Source: Erythrophleum ivorense
Taxonomy: Eukaryota; Streptophyta; Magnoliopsida; Fabales; Fabaceae
DNA length: 64,000 nucleotides
Reading direction: 5' to 3'
Assembly: GCA_026724425.1 (NCBI GenBank)
Contig: JAIUCV010000004.1
Location: forward strand, 6,706,001-6,770,000
Shown: positions 36,401 through 48,060 of the stretch, one piece after another
Numbering within the stretch: position 1 is the first letter of the stretch
How the letters are laid out: every line of letters begins with the position of its first letter
The notes under the pieces: generated by a model
Seen by the model: only the letters and a program-made list of their open reading frames with translations
Database searches by the model: none
Told to the model about the DNA's origin: nothing
Position numbers and translations under genes: made by a program

Positions 36401-36520
36401 ATACTCTAATGTAGTGTCTTTGTTTAGAATGCTCTCTCTAATTCCCTTTTTAATAGTGTATTTAATCACCACTAGACAGATCTGATTTAACTCATACATT
36501 ACTTATGATGGGCCTTATCA
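33480..36520 (-). pseudogene. Degenerate copia polyprotein (integrase, RT, RNase H)
   Basis: Minus-strand pieces follow copia order. The pre-integrase zinc region (ILWHRRLGHIFRDRLERLV) is at 36067-36369, and integrase core remnants lie through about 35600. The integrase-RT linker (LYNPQLKKLDSRIVSVFFIS ... SDQTLYFMDDL) is at 35095-35439. The RT start (CKWVYKTKHGSFGEIERYKA, DYTETFS) is at 34699-34908, and RT and RNase H remnants extend down to about 33480. Frameshifts and stops are frequent. No gag or knuckle is recognisable in 36520-38330, which holds tandem repeats instead. Confidence 0.82.
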
Positions 36521-36910
36521 ATAGAACTAGACTCAGGTGTAAGATTTCTAAGCTTAGATTCCTAAGTGCCAAATCTTTTTTTTAGAAATTGTCAAGTATA
36601 TATTTAAAAACTCTTTTCATCATAATTCATTCAGTCAAGAGTCTTCACCACAAATAGTTGCTAGAAAGCAGGAACTGATATGACCATAAATTGAGAAATA
36701 ATTATTTATGTATGCACAACATGATTATAATACAAGATTCCCAATCAAAATTCAGTTAGGCAACTATACAATAAAGTGGTGTCAAGTAGAATTCATATAT
36801 ACCATAAAGATTTGGTCTTTACAAAGAGTCTATACAAGATGCATTCAATATATCTATATCGAGATAGTATAAGAAATATTGAAAACATTAAAAGAAATCT
36901 ATTTGCCTAT

Positions 36911-37190
36911 CCAAAAGATTACATGAATAATGTCACACCGATAGGGTGTATCCATCATCAATATAATATATATACATGCCTTTATTATTTGTTTATCCAA
37001 AAGAGTCAAATCCAAAAGATTACATGAATAATGTCACACCGATAGGGTGTATCTATCATCAATGTAATACATACAAAGGCCTTTACTATTTGTCTATCCA
37101 AAAGAGTCAAATCCAAAAGATTACATGAATAATGTCATACTAATAAAATATATCCATCATCAATGTAATGCATACATAGGCCTTTACTAA
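36911..37190. repeat. 101-bp tandem repeat, nearly three copies
   Basis: Units start CCAAAAGATTACATGAATAA at 36911, 37012 and 37113, an exact 101-bp period, with few differences. They lie inside the older copia element where gag or leader sequence would be expected. Confidence 0.9.
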
Positions 37191-37949
37191 TCAGAATACT
37201 TCAACGGTTGGACCCACGGTAGATGGTGCAACCATTAAGTGAAAAAAATGATCCATTATATTCTGAAACATTTAAAGTTTGAAAATTTATCTAACATGGC
37301 TACACTTATAATTGGGGAGAGTGGCCCATCACCAAAATGCAGAATATTACAAAGCATATTCATGAATTTTCTCAGACAAAAATTCAAGAAATAAAGTATA
37401 TTTATTTATTGCATAACTTTTCTAAAATTCAAAATAAACATTTTTAGACTTAATAAAATTATAAAAAATAATATTTAAATATAATTTAAAAATTAATGGG
37501 CCTGGGTCTACTGGGCTAAAAGGCCCAGTGTATGCGTCACATGTGCATGGGAATGTGAGTGGGTGTGCGTGGCTAAAGTTAATCATCTTCCTAGCTCCAA
37601 TCATGTAACAATGGAGGTTTCACCACTATTGTTGAGTTCTTCATCTCTTAAATGACCACTTTTCGCAGATTAAATATTATAAAACTCTTCCTGATAACGA
37701 TGCAATCAAGATGCAGCAAACAATTGGAGTAAATAAGCACTAAAATCCTTCGAACAAAGAACTTAAAATTTTTGAACAAGGCTCTTTTTAATCTGCATCT
37801 TTATAAGCTCTATTCTTCCGATTAAATTATGCTTCTAGTTCGTTTGAGTGTATGGAAGATTTATATAATATTTAATTTGATTTTCATATGAAGAAAAAAA
37901 AAATAAATTCAAAAATATAAATGCTAAGTATGAACTTGAATACTTAATC

Positions 37950-38266
37950 TGAAATTACTGATAAGGAAACTCGAATTAAATGAAATTAAACATGCCAATT
38001 ACATTATTGATCTCGTATACAATATAGATTTCATTTAATTTCATGAAATTAGTCTGTAATTGAAAATTCTCAATTCTTAGGGTTCTTAGATTTGAAAAAT
38101 TAGGATTTTAGAATTACTAATGAAGAAGTTCGAATTAAATGAAATTAAACATGCCAATCATATCATTAAACTCATATATAATATAAATTTTGTTCAATTT
38201 CATGAAATTAGTCTGCAATTGAAAATTTTCAATTCTTAAAGTTCTTAAGTTTGAAAAATTAAGATT
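37950..38266. repeat. ~159-bp tandem repeat, two copies
   Basis: Units begin near 37954 and 38113 and share a segment starting CGAATTAAATGAAATTAAAC. They lie just inside the 5' LTR of the older copia element. Confidence 0.85.
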
Positions 38267-38342
38267 TTTTTTTAATAAATAACTAGATTAATCAATACAA
38301 TGAGATAGGAAATCATACTATCAACATTACTCTGATATCATA

Positions 38343-38859
38343 TGTTGATAGCATGAATTAACCAAGATTTAATAGTTAAAACAAAATAAGAGAGATTCCA
38401 TACCTGATGAGGAATCTATAGATACAGTTATTAGTCTAATAAGTAAGGGGAAGAGAAAGGTAGATCACACAACCTATTTTGCCCTTTAGGGTTTCAGAAT
38501 GGAGAAGAAGAAGGAGAGGTAGTAGTTTTTAATGTGATATATCTATTTATAAATTTTCTGCCTCCTTTATCTCTTTTCAAATTATAAAAAGAGATTAAAT
38601 TTCATTTATCTTCTCCATATGAGCCAGACTTGTGATAGGAAACTATTGGCTACTAAAAGGCTATAGGTTAGGCCTCTACCCAATAAATTTATATGTAATC
38701 CAACCTATCATAAATTATACATTTTTAAACAAGACCTAATCTATTTAGGATTTAATATCCAAAACAAAACTGATTGCTTAAAATTATAATATATAATTAT
38801 CTTATAATTAATTAATGCCAATTCATATTTAAATATTAATTTATAAAGTTAATCTAACA
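38343..38859 (-). repeat. 5' LTR of the older copia element
   Basis: This is the partner of 32627-33141. It is flanked internally by the primer site. Confidence 0.9.
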
Positions 38860-39736
38860 GAAACCTCTTTTTTTATCCTCTAACTAATATAGATGCTGCC
38901 CTGCTAAGAACCTACGATATGAAAACATTCGCTTAGTTTAAGGAATTAACAGCCTTCTGTTTTTCAACCAAAAACAACTAATATATACTATTGTCTTAGA
39001 TTACATATCTAACATGAGAAATTGTTGGTAATATTTGCAAAAAAATTCTCGTTTAAAATTAATATCTAATATTAACTTACACCCATGAGTGTAAAAAAAT
39101 CTTTCAATAACATCCATGTCTAATTGCAAGTCCTCTTCGTTGAGTAGCATTTGGTGGATGCAACAAGAAGGACTTGGCAAAGAAAATGCTTAAATGGTTC
39201 TGGTCCACTTGCTGACACAGTTAGCAGCTTCAACATTGATTACAAAATTGATGCAGATTTTGGTTCACTATTGTTGCAATTAATTACAAAATTACATATT
39301 GAACAATCAATGTTAGTCTTGATTCTGTTAATTTCTCACTAGACTCTATCAATTTGAAGGAATATATCATAACTAATTACATTTTCACATTAATTAAGCC
39401 ATTCATCACCATGTGAGTAGTGCATTCTCCCCTTTTGAAAAACTTTTTCTAAGAATAGGATCTAGATACCCAAGTACAATATACTTAAAAGGACTCTCCA
39501 TGAACAAAATTGTTTTCTTCTGTGGAATTCTATGACCTTAAATAGTTACCCAGCTAAAAATTGAAATAAATAAATAATTTAAAAGTGCTCCGCAATTTTA
39601 GTGGGCCAACCCACATGGCCTCTTTTTTCTTTTCTTTAAATACTCTTCTAATCTTACTTTTTCCATTAGGCAAGTGCACTTTTTATACAAATCCAATCCA
39701 ATGACATAGTCTACGACCTTATGCAAATTCTTTGGT

Positions 39737-40612
39737 GATAGAAATGAAAATGAAAAGATGAATGGAATGTAATGGAAACAATTTTGTTTAGTAAGAGTGC
39801 AAAAGAAAAAAGAAGATATTTGTATTAGATTGTTTGGTTGGATGAAAGTAGAATGAAATAGGAAGTAAAGAGAATGAAATGACAAAAATATTCTTACCTT
39901 ATGAGAAAAATATATTATTTAGAGATTTTTTTTCACATACAACTATTTATTTTAATATTTTACATATATTAATTTAATTTTTATTAATTTATTAATATAT
40001 ATTAAATAAAATAATAAACTATTTTGGAGGTAAAAATAATAATATAATTAATTCATAATTTCCAACTGAAATTCAATCAAAAAATTTTTACTAATGAATT
40101 GATTAGACAAATTCAGTCGTAAAACATAACTTTAATTCAGTCCAAAATTTCTAACCAATAGATTGGTTGGACAATTTCAACTGAAATTTAATTAAAAAAT
40201 ATTATTTTTTAACAAAATTCTCATAGAATTTTAACTGATGGCATTTGAAATTTAGTTGAAAAACATTCAAAAATTTTCAATTGATGGATTGATTAGATTT
40301 AGTCAAAAATTTTGAACTCAATCGATATAATTTTTTATTTTTTTACGTTGTTATAACAAGTCGAAAAAGATTTTCAAGACTGAGGGTGGGTAAATGGGAT
40401 AGAAGGCAAATAGATATGCATGAGGGTAAAAATGTTACAATATTTTCATTTAAAAGATAGCGGGCACAAATAGTGTAATTTGGAGTGGAAAGTGCATAAT
40501 GTGCTTGCTTTTTGCCTGTTTCCCATTCCATCTTACTAATGCATATCAAACAAATTTTTATAATAGAATCCATTTCTCTTTCAATTTCCATTAATCTACC
40601 AAACGAAGCCTA
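39737..40612. mobile_element. MITE-like insertion with GTTTGGT-type ends
   Basis: This segment is absent from the paralogous sequence between 23000 and 23010. Its two ends are imperfect inverted repeats (left ttctttggtgatagaaatga, right end reading ttcgtttggtagattaatgg on the other strand). It has no coding capacity. Confidence 0.6.
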
Positions 40613-40689
40613 CATACACAATATCAAAAAAAAAAAAATACATAAAAATTGAGAAAAGAAGAATTGTGCTGTGGATGCAATCATTACCC

Positions 40690-41050
40690 ATGTTTATCTC
40701 ATGTGATTTTTTATAAAGATAAAAAATTTTAATTGTAAAAAAAATTACATTTCATATTATAAAACTTAATTATAATTTTTTATTTGTTTTACACCTAGTT
40801 TTTCTCCCATTTTTGTTCACTACTATTTAAGAAATTATAATTAAAGTTTTTTAAAATATTACACTTTATGACCATAAGTTAAAAGATTTATTATCAAAAT
40901 TTGAAATTATTTTAAAGGTCCAATGGACAAAATTTTTTTGTGGTGGTTAAAATATTTGTACTCAATTAAAATTTTTGAAATATAATTTTTTTACAATTAA
41001 ATTTTTTTCTTATAATTAAAATTTTTATTTTTATAATTAAAAAAAACACA
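40690..41050. mobile_element. MITE-like AT-rich repeat, family member 1
   Basis: Its sequence is related to the reverse complement of 48640-48955 (shared ttatggtcataaagtgtaat and ttcttaaatagtagt segments). It is absent from the paralogous position near 23090. No coding sequence is seen. Confidence 0.55.
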
Positions 41051-41289
41051 CAAATGAGGTGGAGATGTGTCAAGCTAATAGCTTGACATGCAATGATTGC
41101 ATGGAATCTATACTAGAATTGTTCTTATTTTTTACTTTTCACATGAAAAAAAAGTGGATTGGCAACCCTTGCAAAGTTGGGCATGGACAACATATTTTGT
41201 CATGTATTCTAATTTTGGTTGAGCTCAATCCAATTTTCTTTTTTATTGCGACTCCTAGTAAACTAGGTTAAGCTGACTCATTTTGATGT

Positions 41290-42725
41290 CTTAACCCTGT
41301 GTTTGGACGAGAGAAGAGAAAAGTGATAAGCAAAAAAAGTGAAAAAAAGAAAAAAATGAGAAGAAAATATGTTCTCTTCTTGTGTTTAGATGGATGAGAG
41401 AAAACGAAAAGAAAACTTATTAATAATTTTTTATTAAATAGAATATTTTTTAAAAAAGTTATATTTTAAATATAAATTAATTATTTTAAATTATACATAT
41501 ATATATATATTTTAAAAGAAATAGGAATAATAAATTTTTATAAAAAAATTTTATAAAAATCATATTTCAATTTTTTTATAAAATTTAGCTATATAATAAA
41601 ATTAAAAAAATAAAATTAATTTAAAAATTATTTGTTTTAAAATTTTATAAATACTATTTTAATATATATTAATTGATTTAAATATATTAAATATTTTTAA
41701 TTACATTTATATATTATATATAATATATTAATATATAAATATTTTACATTAAAAAATAATATATATATATATACATATATGTATATATATATGCATTGTC
41801 AATGCATATATATATAATACATATTTCGATCAAATGACAATCCTAATTTTTTTTTAATACCATTTAGTCATAGTTTGTAGTCGGTATATATATTTAAATT
41901 TTTTATTGATTTTAATATCATAAAATATGTTATTATTTTGTAAAATGTGTTTATCATTAATTAATTGTATAATAAATTTTAAATAAATAATTAATTAAAA
42001 TATTAATTATAAAAGTAAAATTATATGTTGAATCAGAAATAAAAGATCAAACCCATAAAATTATACTAGGAAAAGATTTCTTGGAATGTGTAAAACCATA
42101 TAGAATTCAAGAAAATAGAATTTTAATAAATATAAAACACCAAGTAGTAATTCTTGAAAAAATTAAATTGATTTAATGAAATTTTACTATATATTAATTA
42201 AATTTAATTATCAAAAATATTAATCATAGCATTTGATCGAAATATGTATTATATATATATATGCATTGACAATGCATATATATATACACATATATATATA
42301 TATATATTATTTTTTAATATAAAATATTTATATATTAATATATTATATATAATATATAAATGTAATTAATTAAGTTAAATTAAGTTTTTTGATTTCTGAT
42401 TATATTATAGTCAAAAAACACTCTCCTTCCGACTGCATTACAGTAGAAAATTTTTCAATGAAATGTTTTTGATTATATTTCAGTCAAAAATTCTTGATTG
42501 CATTATAGTCGGAATTCTAAAACACATTACGCGTAGTTTTTCTCTTAAAATCTTTTCATTTTTTGGAAGAAAACTTTTTGTGGGGCTCACCTCAATTTTC
42601 ACATAAACTTTTCTTTTCTCACAATTTTTCTCTTGCATCCAAATGAGATAAAATTCATTTTTTCTTCTATTTTTTTCTCAACTTTTCTCTCCCCCTATTT
42701 CTCATCCCATCCAAACAAACCATAA
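41290..42725. mobile_element. Insertion with ~120-bp terminal inverted repeats and an inner TA-rich inverted repeat
   Basis: Outer ends around 41296-41420 (tgtttggacgagagaagag) and 42600-42722 (reverse strand tgtttggatgggatgagaaa) are inverted copies. The segment is absent from the paralogous site near 23180. Within it, 41680-41848 and 42222-42375 form a second inverted repeat rich in TA, each arm holding a near-perfect palindrome around ATGCATTG/CAATGCAT. The core between these arms carries the short protease-like remnant at 42006-42176. Confidence 0.7.
42006..42176 (+). pseudogene. Possible endogenous pararetrovirus protease fragment
   Basis: This 56-codon open stretch contains KIILGKDFLECVKPYRI, which resembles the C-terminal part of the aspartic protease of plant pararetroviruses (Caulimoviridae), where an ILG motif follows the active site. 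The catalytic DTG/DSG region is not present and no RT follows. TA-rich flanks are typical of endogenous florendovirus insertions. It is only a remnant and cannot be functional. The match is from memory of the family pattern, so the assignment is tentative. It could also be a fragment of a gypsy protease. Confidence 0.4.
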
Positions 42726-43085
42726 AAGAAGTAGAGATGGAACAATCATCATATTGTTTACTTATTTACTTTTAAATATTAGCACATGGGCATTTTTGTT
42801 TAATTTACTGAGCATGTAAACAATTAGCTTTAATTGATCCTACAGTGTGATTTATATATGTTTAAATATCAGCTTATCAGCCTATGTGCATATATGCATA
42901 TAGATATGTACTGGAGTTTCGCTTGTGCGCATGCAGGCCTGCGCAGACTGAGGTAAAAGTACAATTATCACCTTATCATTTCGCTGCTAGCATCCTGTTA
43001 AAGGCTGCACAAAATTTCACCGACAAAAAACGTGGAAAAGCTACAAAAAAGATGGTGAAATCTGACAAATTGAAATTGTAATGTC

Positions 43086-43540
43086 TGATGCACTTTCATA
43101 TTTGCCTTTGTTTAATTGTTCTCTCCTTTTGGTTTCCTCTACTTGTTGAAGGGATTGCAAATGGAAATAACTAATATAAGTAGTTTGTTATATATTTATT
43201 ATTAAACTTTTTAATTAAAATATCATAAATATATAAATTTTTAATAAGAATATAATAAATGTATGATATTTACAAATAATTATATAATTTTTTAATTAAA
43301 TTATATATTTATAATATTATTAAAAAAATATTTATTATATTTTAATTAAAAAAACTGATGATAAGATATAAACCACTATATTTAAATCTAATCCATTGCA
43401 AATTTGTAGGGCTTACATATTTTCTTTCTCTCTTATTTTCTTTTTCTTTTTTCTCTCTTATTCAGAGGCATGTTTGAAAAGAGGAAAGAGTGAAGTATTG
43501 GTGCAAGGAGGTGGGAAAGGGAAAATAGGAAGGAAAGTTG
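43086..43540. other. AT-rich DNA, no gene
   Basis: No coding signal is visible. The sequence is A/T-rich up to the foldback element. Confidence 0.5.
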
Positions 43541-44982
43541 GTTTTTTGAACTAAGTCCGTGTGGAGAAAAGAAAAATACACTAAATCTATGTTAAAAAAA
43601 AATTACATGCAGATGCTATAGATTTAGGCAAAATCAGAATCATGGGATTCGATTTGTGATTAACCTTTTTTTTTTTAATAAAAAGCTTGAAGTTGGAACC
43701 ATTACCAATGGTTTCGACTTCAAGCAATTAAAAAAAAAAAATATATATATATATATATATCCTGCCATGAAGTCAGACCTGATAAATCCGACTTCATGGC
43801 AGCTTTTTTTTTAAATAATATTATTGAAGTCAAACCCATTCAGTTGTATCATATTTTAGGCATGACAAGCTAGCTTGCATGTATGTTAAATTCACAATAT
43901 TTGTCCCCAAATTCTTTCTCTTCTTCTTCAAATAACATATGCATGCAATCATTTTGCTTAGTTCAACAATAAAATTTTTTATATCCAAATAAATATAGTT
44001 ACAACTTTTTTTAACGATAAAAATTTCTTTTCTTACTTCTTTACTTGTATTTAATTGCTATTTTCTTATTTTTATTAAATACTTTTCATACATGTTAAAT
44101 ACACATTATTTTTTTATTTAATGAATTTTTTCAACCATTATTTTCACATTCCTTTATTATTATTTCTCTTCATAAAAAGATATATGTTTCAAGTTAAATT
44201 TACTTGCTTCTTAAAAATATAATTAATTATACATATTATTTATTTATCTTTTTAAATAAACTCACAAAACATATTACCCACACTAACCCTTAAAAGATTT
44301 AACTTTGACAATAAAAATAAATAAACAAAATATTTATAATTATTATTACAAAACTTAAATACAACCACATTTACCACCCTATCTACACGACTAGATGATA
44401 CCAACTTTGTAAAACTTCTTCTAAGAGATGAAATGAAACATGAAGAGTCTCCAAATATAAAAACTTTGAACCAATTTATAGGAGTCTCAACTTTCAAAAA
44501 AAATTTAAAAATCAAAGAGTTTGTTCATGGGATTTGAATTGGTCATTAGTGGTAAGTAACTTAATGGAGGGGAAAGAGAACTTCTGATAAATTACATGGG
44601 ATGGGAGAAGGAGAGGGAGAGGGAGAGGAAGAAGGGGGGGGGGGGAAGGGGAATAAATTGGAGAGGGGGGAAGCTTGCATGCTTGCCATGCCTAAAATAT
44701 GATACAATTAGGTCTGACTTTAATAATATTATTTAAAAAAAAAGCTGTCATGAAGTCAAATCTATCAGGTTTGACTTCATGGCGGCATATATATATATAT
44801 TTTTAAATTGTTTGAAATCAAACTATTAGTTCCGACTTCAAGTTTTTTATTTAAAAAAAAAAGTTAATTGTAAATTGGATTCCATGATTCTAACTTTACC
44901 TAAATTTATAGCATCTATGTGTAATTTTTTCTTTGACACGGATTTGGCATTTTTTTTTCCACACGGATTTAGCTCAAAAAGT
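43541..44982. mobile_element. Foldback element with ~320-350-bp inverted arms
   Basis: The left arm (43541-43890) and right arm (44664-44982) are imperfect inverted copies, from ttttttgaactaagtccgtg at the outside to ttgtatcatattttaggcat at the inside. Each arm itself contains small hairpins (gaagtcagacc/ggtttgacttc types) and a TA tract. The 770-bp middle has no recognised gene. It includes an 87-codon minus-strand open frame of low-complexity composition (44252-44515) and a poly-G run at about 44634-44645. I could not define a target duplication. Confidence 0.82.
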
Positions 44983-45698
44983 AAAGAAAAGTTTGAGAAA
45001 ATTATCATTTTATTTTTATAAATATTATTTAATATTTTTTAATAATAATTATTCAATCATTAAACGTAAGGCCATTATATGTATTTTTTATTTTTAAAAT
45101 TATATTTTTATTTTTATTTTTATTTTTTATATACCCAGCGGGAAGGAAAAAAATGATGGCAAGAATCATTTCTTCATTTGATATATATAACTGTGGGTCC
45201 CACTGTTTGCTGTTCGCCCCTTGGGAGGACGTAGAGGATAGTCAAGCATTTTGGGGCTTTTTTTTTTTTTCATTTTTGAGGGCTATAGATTTTAAAAATG
45301 AAAATAAAAATTGTCATTAAAATAAAAAATTTTGACTATGAAAAAAATTATATTTAAAAATTTTTAAAATATATATTTTTTATAATTATAATTGGTATAT
45401 TTATTTTTAAAATTTATAATTATATTTAAAAAAAGCTCCCAAATGTTTCACTAGATCCTCTCCGATGGTTAAGGCGACTGGGAGAAGATTTGTGTTAATA
45501 GAGGTTCGGATCATGGCAATTGTTTCTTCCCATGCCCGTCAATTGCGTTAAATCGGACAGTCTGCATAATCCAACGGCCAAATTTGAGACGCATTCGGGC
45601 TTCATAGGGTGAAGATTTCGATAAGGGGATTATAAGGCTCTTGACTTTATCCATTCAGATCTCATCTGATTAGGAAGATTTTGAGCACAAAGGCTTTG
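44983..45698. other. Intergenic DNA between two foldback elements
   Basis: Positions 45440-45690 are unusually GC-balanced for this part of the window, but no protein is recognisable. Confidence 0.45.
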
Positions 45699-46644
45699 AT
45701 ATTTGTTTAAGAATAAATTATTCTGACTTTCTTAAAAGTTTTATTAAATTATATTTTGATATATTTTATATTTTATATTTTATTTTTTAAAAAATTACAT
45801 TTGATTTTTCATAATATTTCACTCTATATTATGATTTTTAATTTATTTTTCTGGAAAAATTAATTAATTATGCAAATAAAATCATGACTTTATTTTTAGT
45901 ATAATAATAAAAATAATTAAATTGATATTAAATTTTAATGTAAATTTATTATTATTTTTAAAAATAAAAACAGTTAAATAATTTTTTTGAAAAATATATT
46001 ACATAAAAAATTAATTAAAAAAGTCCTACTTATTCTTTATTTAATTGTTGAATCAATTTATTGGTTATATGGTCATCAACAATAATTCCATTAGTAGAAT
46101 ATCTTTCTACATAGTGATTTTGAGGATATAATGGTACTTACACAGCTTATTTTGAATATTTCTTGTTATTGTTGTATTACTATTAACACGAGTCTGATTG
46201 AAAATTTTAATAAATAATTATTTATGGGTTATTACATCAATAATTAGTAAAAAAAAATTATACTGAGGTACTTACACAAGTAGCATTATTCTTTTTATAA
46301 CTAAGTAAAAGGAAATATAATTATGTCCTAATAAAATCAATTATATATATAATATATATTTAAAAAATAAAATTATTTAACTGTATTTATTTTATAAAAA
46401 ATATAATAACAATTTTATATTAGAAAATCATATCAGTTTAATTATTTTTATTATTATCTAAAAAATAAAGTTATAATTTATTTGTATAGGTACTTAATTT
46501 TTTTGACAAAAGTAAATTAAAATTTATAATATATATATTAAAATAATATATAAAAAATTATTGAATAATAATAATAAAATATATAAAAATATAATTTAAT
46601 AATACTTTTAAGAAAATCAAAATAATTTATTCTTAAACAAATAT
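45699..46644. mobile_element. Second foldback element, ~330-bp arms
   Basis: The left arm begins ATATTTGTTTAAGAATAAAT at 45699. Its inverted copy ends at 46644. The arms remain alignable for about 330 bp (aaaataattaaa and cagttaaataat words shared). The middle (~46030-46300) has no gene. The two edges are mirror images to the base. Confidence 0.8.
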
Positions 46645-47058
46645 AGAAGCCGGGCGAGCAAAAGCTTCGAAGGCAACAGGTGAAGTCAAGATCCCCCATG
46701 TTTGCCTTATTGGAATCCTCCATATAAATGCCTCTCAGCTATGGCCGTTAGATTACGCAAACAGTCTAATAATCTTTTAAAAATAAAAGCCATGGAATTT
46801 ACTGTTCATTTTTACTATTTATTAACTGTTCATACGTCCCAGAACGATACTATTGTTTTTGCACTGTCCCTTTTTTTTTTAATGGGATCACTGTGTTTTT
46901 TCGGTAGAGTCTAAGCCAAAAAAAAAAAAATCGAATCACTTGTACTGTTGATTTATACTGTTCAAATAGCACTGATAAAATTGATTTCTGAAATTTGTCT
47001 TTAATATTATCTTTTGTGTGGGACCCACAGTTTGTGGGTCCCATAAATTTTTTTTAAC

Positions 47059-47090
47059 CTGTCCGTGCATTCACGGGCAGTACTTACTAG
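47059..47090 (+). mobile_element. Probable Helitron 3' terminus
   Basis: A hairpin CTGTCCGTG-CATT-CACGGGCAG (47059-47080) is followed six bases later by CTAG (47087-47090) and then T. A subterminal hairpin plus a CTRR end next to a T is the classic Helitron 3' end. The 5' TC end is not identified. Upstream sequence (46780-47000) with repeated tactgttca words may belong to the same non-autonomous element. Confidence 0.45.
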
Positions 47091-47629
47091 TTTAACGTAA
47101 TGGACACGCGCGGGAAGAAGCTGCAATTGAGACGATCGGCATGGTGTTAACAGGGAGAAAAGGACAGGGAAGCGAGCGAGTTTGTGAAAAGTCTGTTGCG
47201 GGCCCCACCGTTTGTCCTTTGGAAACATGCTTTCGCGTAATTTTGAAGAAATGCGCCTCTTCGGTCTTTGTTTTATTACTTTGAAAAATACTTTGATGAA
47301 ATAATTTTATTTATGTTTATGAAAAAAATCAGATAATAAAATTTATAATTTAATTATAAATAAATAATAATAAAGAAATTAAAATCAATAAAATACACAT
47401 TTATACTAATACAAAATGAATATAGATAAGACATATTATATTCATAATAAATATATTTAAATGATAAAAGATAATAAACTAACTTAATATTTTATTTACC
47501 TATATTTTTTTAATGAAATCAAATAAATTTTTTTTAATTTTTCTTTTATTAAACCAAATAAAAGAAATAATTCATCTAATCTCTTTTTTTTTTTAATTTC
47601 TTTCTATTCTCACTGTTTCTCAAAAAGAT

Positions 47630-48060
47630 AAAGCATGTGCATGACTATAAGATATTCTAAATAAATAAACTATTGAGTTGCTGTCAAATGCCTAGGTTAA
47701 AATGTCACCATTTGTTTAGGTACTTCAATGATTGGTTCATTCCAGCTTATCAAATCTTATTCATGGTGTGTTTGATTTTGCTTTGAAATCACGTTTGCGA
47801 GAAATTAATAATTTATTATTTTTATACAATCATAATTTTGAAATGAGGTTCTAAACACGCACTTAAAAACTGCATAAAGAATTAAAAAAAGAGTTTCGGA
47901 TTTTTTTTTTCTTTCTTAACTACGTTTTTAAATTTTAGATTTTGACAATCGAATCCTGACGACTCCCTTGTTAGTTATTAAAAGATGAGTTTCATGCATT
48001 TGACCCAGCCACCCTTTTAATAGCCAGGTTCATCATAAAATAATAATATTTTAATGGCAA
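47630..48060. repeat. ZIP-locus flank, duplicated with 51610-52060 and 52850-52912
   Basis: The block from agcatgtgcatgact (about 47633) recurs at about 51625. The later part (tttgacccagccaccctttt) recurs at 52865. Both copies are in the same orientation. The second copy lies directly upstream of the intact ZIP promoter. Confidence 0.78.

Larger units (their letters stand above)
32627..38859 (-). mobile_element. Older Ty1/copia retrotransposon
   Basis: It is bounded by direct LTRs of about 516 bp (32627-33141 and 38343-38859) that start TGTTAGATTAA and end in CA on the minus strand. The polypurine tract AAGTGAGAGAT lies next to the 3' LTR (33142-33154). A tRNA-Met-like primer site TGATATCAGAG lies next to the 5' LTR (38329-38340). 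No clear target duplication remains. The LTRs differ at many sites and the coding region is decayed, so it is much older than the copia element at 5748-17166. Confidence 0.9.
38880..43085. repeat. ZIP-locus flank, duplicated unit 2
   Basis: This is the counterpart of 22600-23490 in the same order and orientation, interrupted by MITE-like insertions at about 39737-40612, 40690-41050 and 41290-42725. The last matching block (42725-43030, including the GGTAAAAGT segment) matches 23190-23480. No convincing gene is seen. Confidence 0.72.

Noticed and set aside
36911..37190. Regular repeats that might be read as a CRISPR array
   Set aside because: Units are contiguous 101-bp tandem repeats without distinct spacers, in a plant retrotransposon.
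39151..39342. Short plus-strand open frame starting MVDATRRTWQ
   Set aside because: No recognisable family, no supporting exon structure, and it lies in duplicated non-coding ZIP flank.
44252..44515. 87-codon minus-strand open frame within the foldback element
   Set aside because: Low-complexity composition with no domain or neighbour support. Chance open frames of this size are common in this AT-rich DNA.
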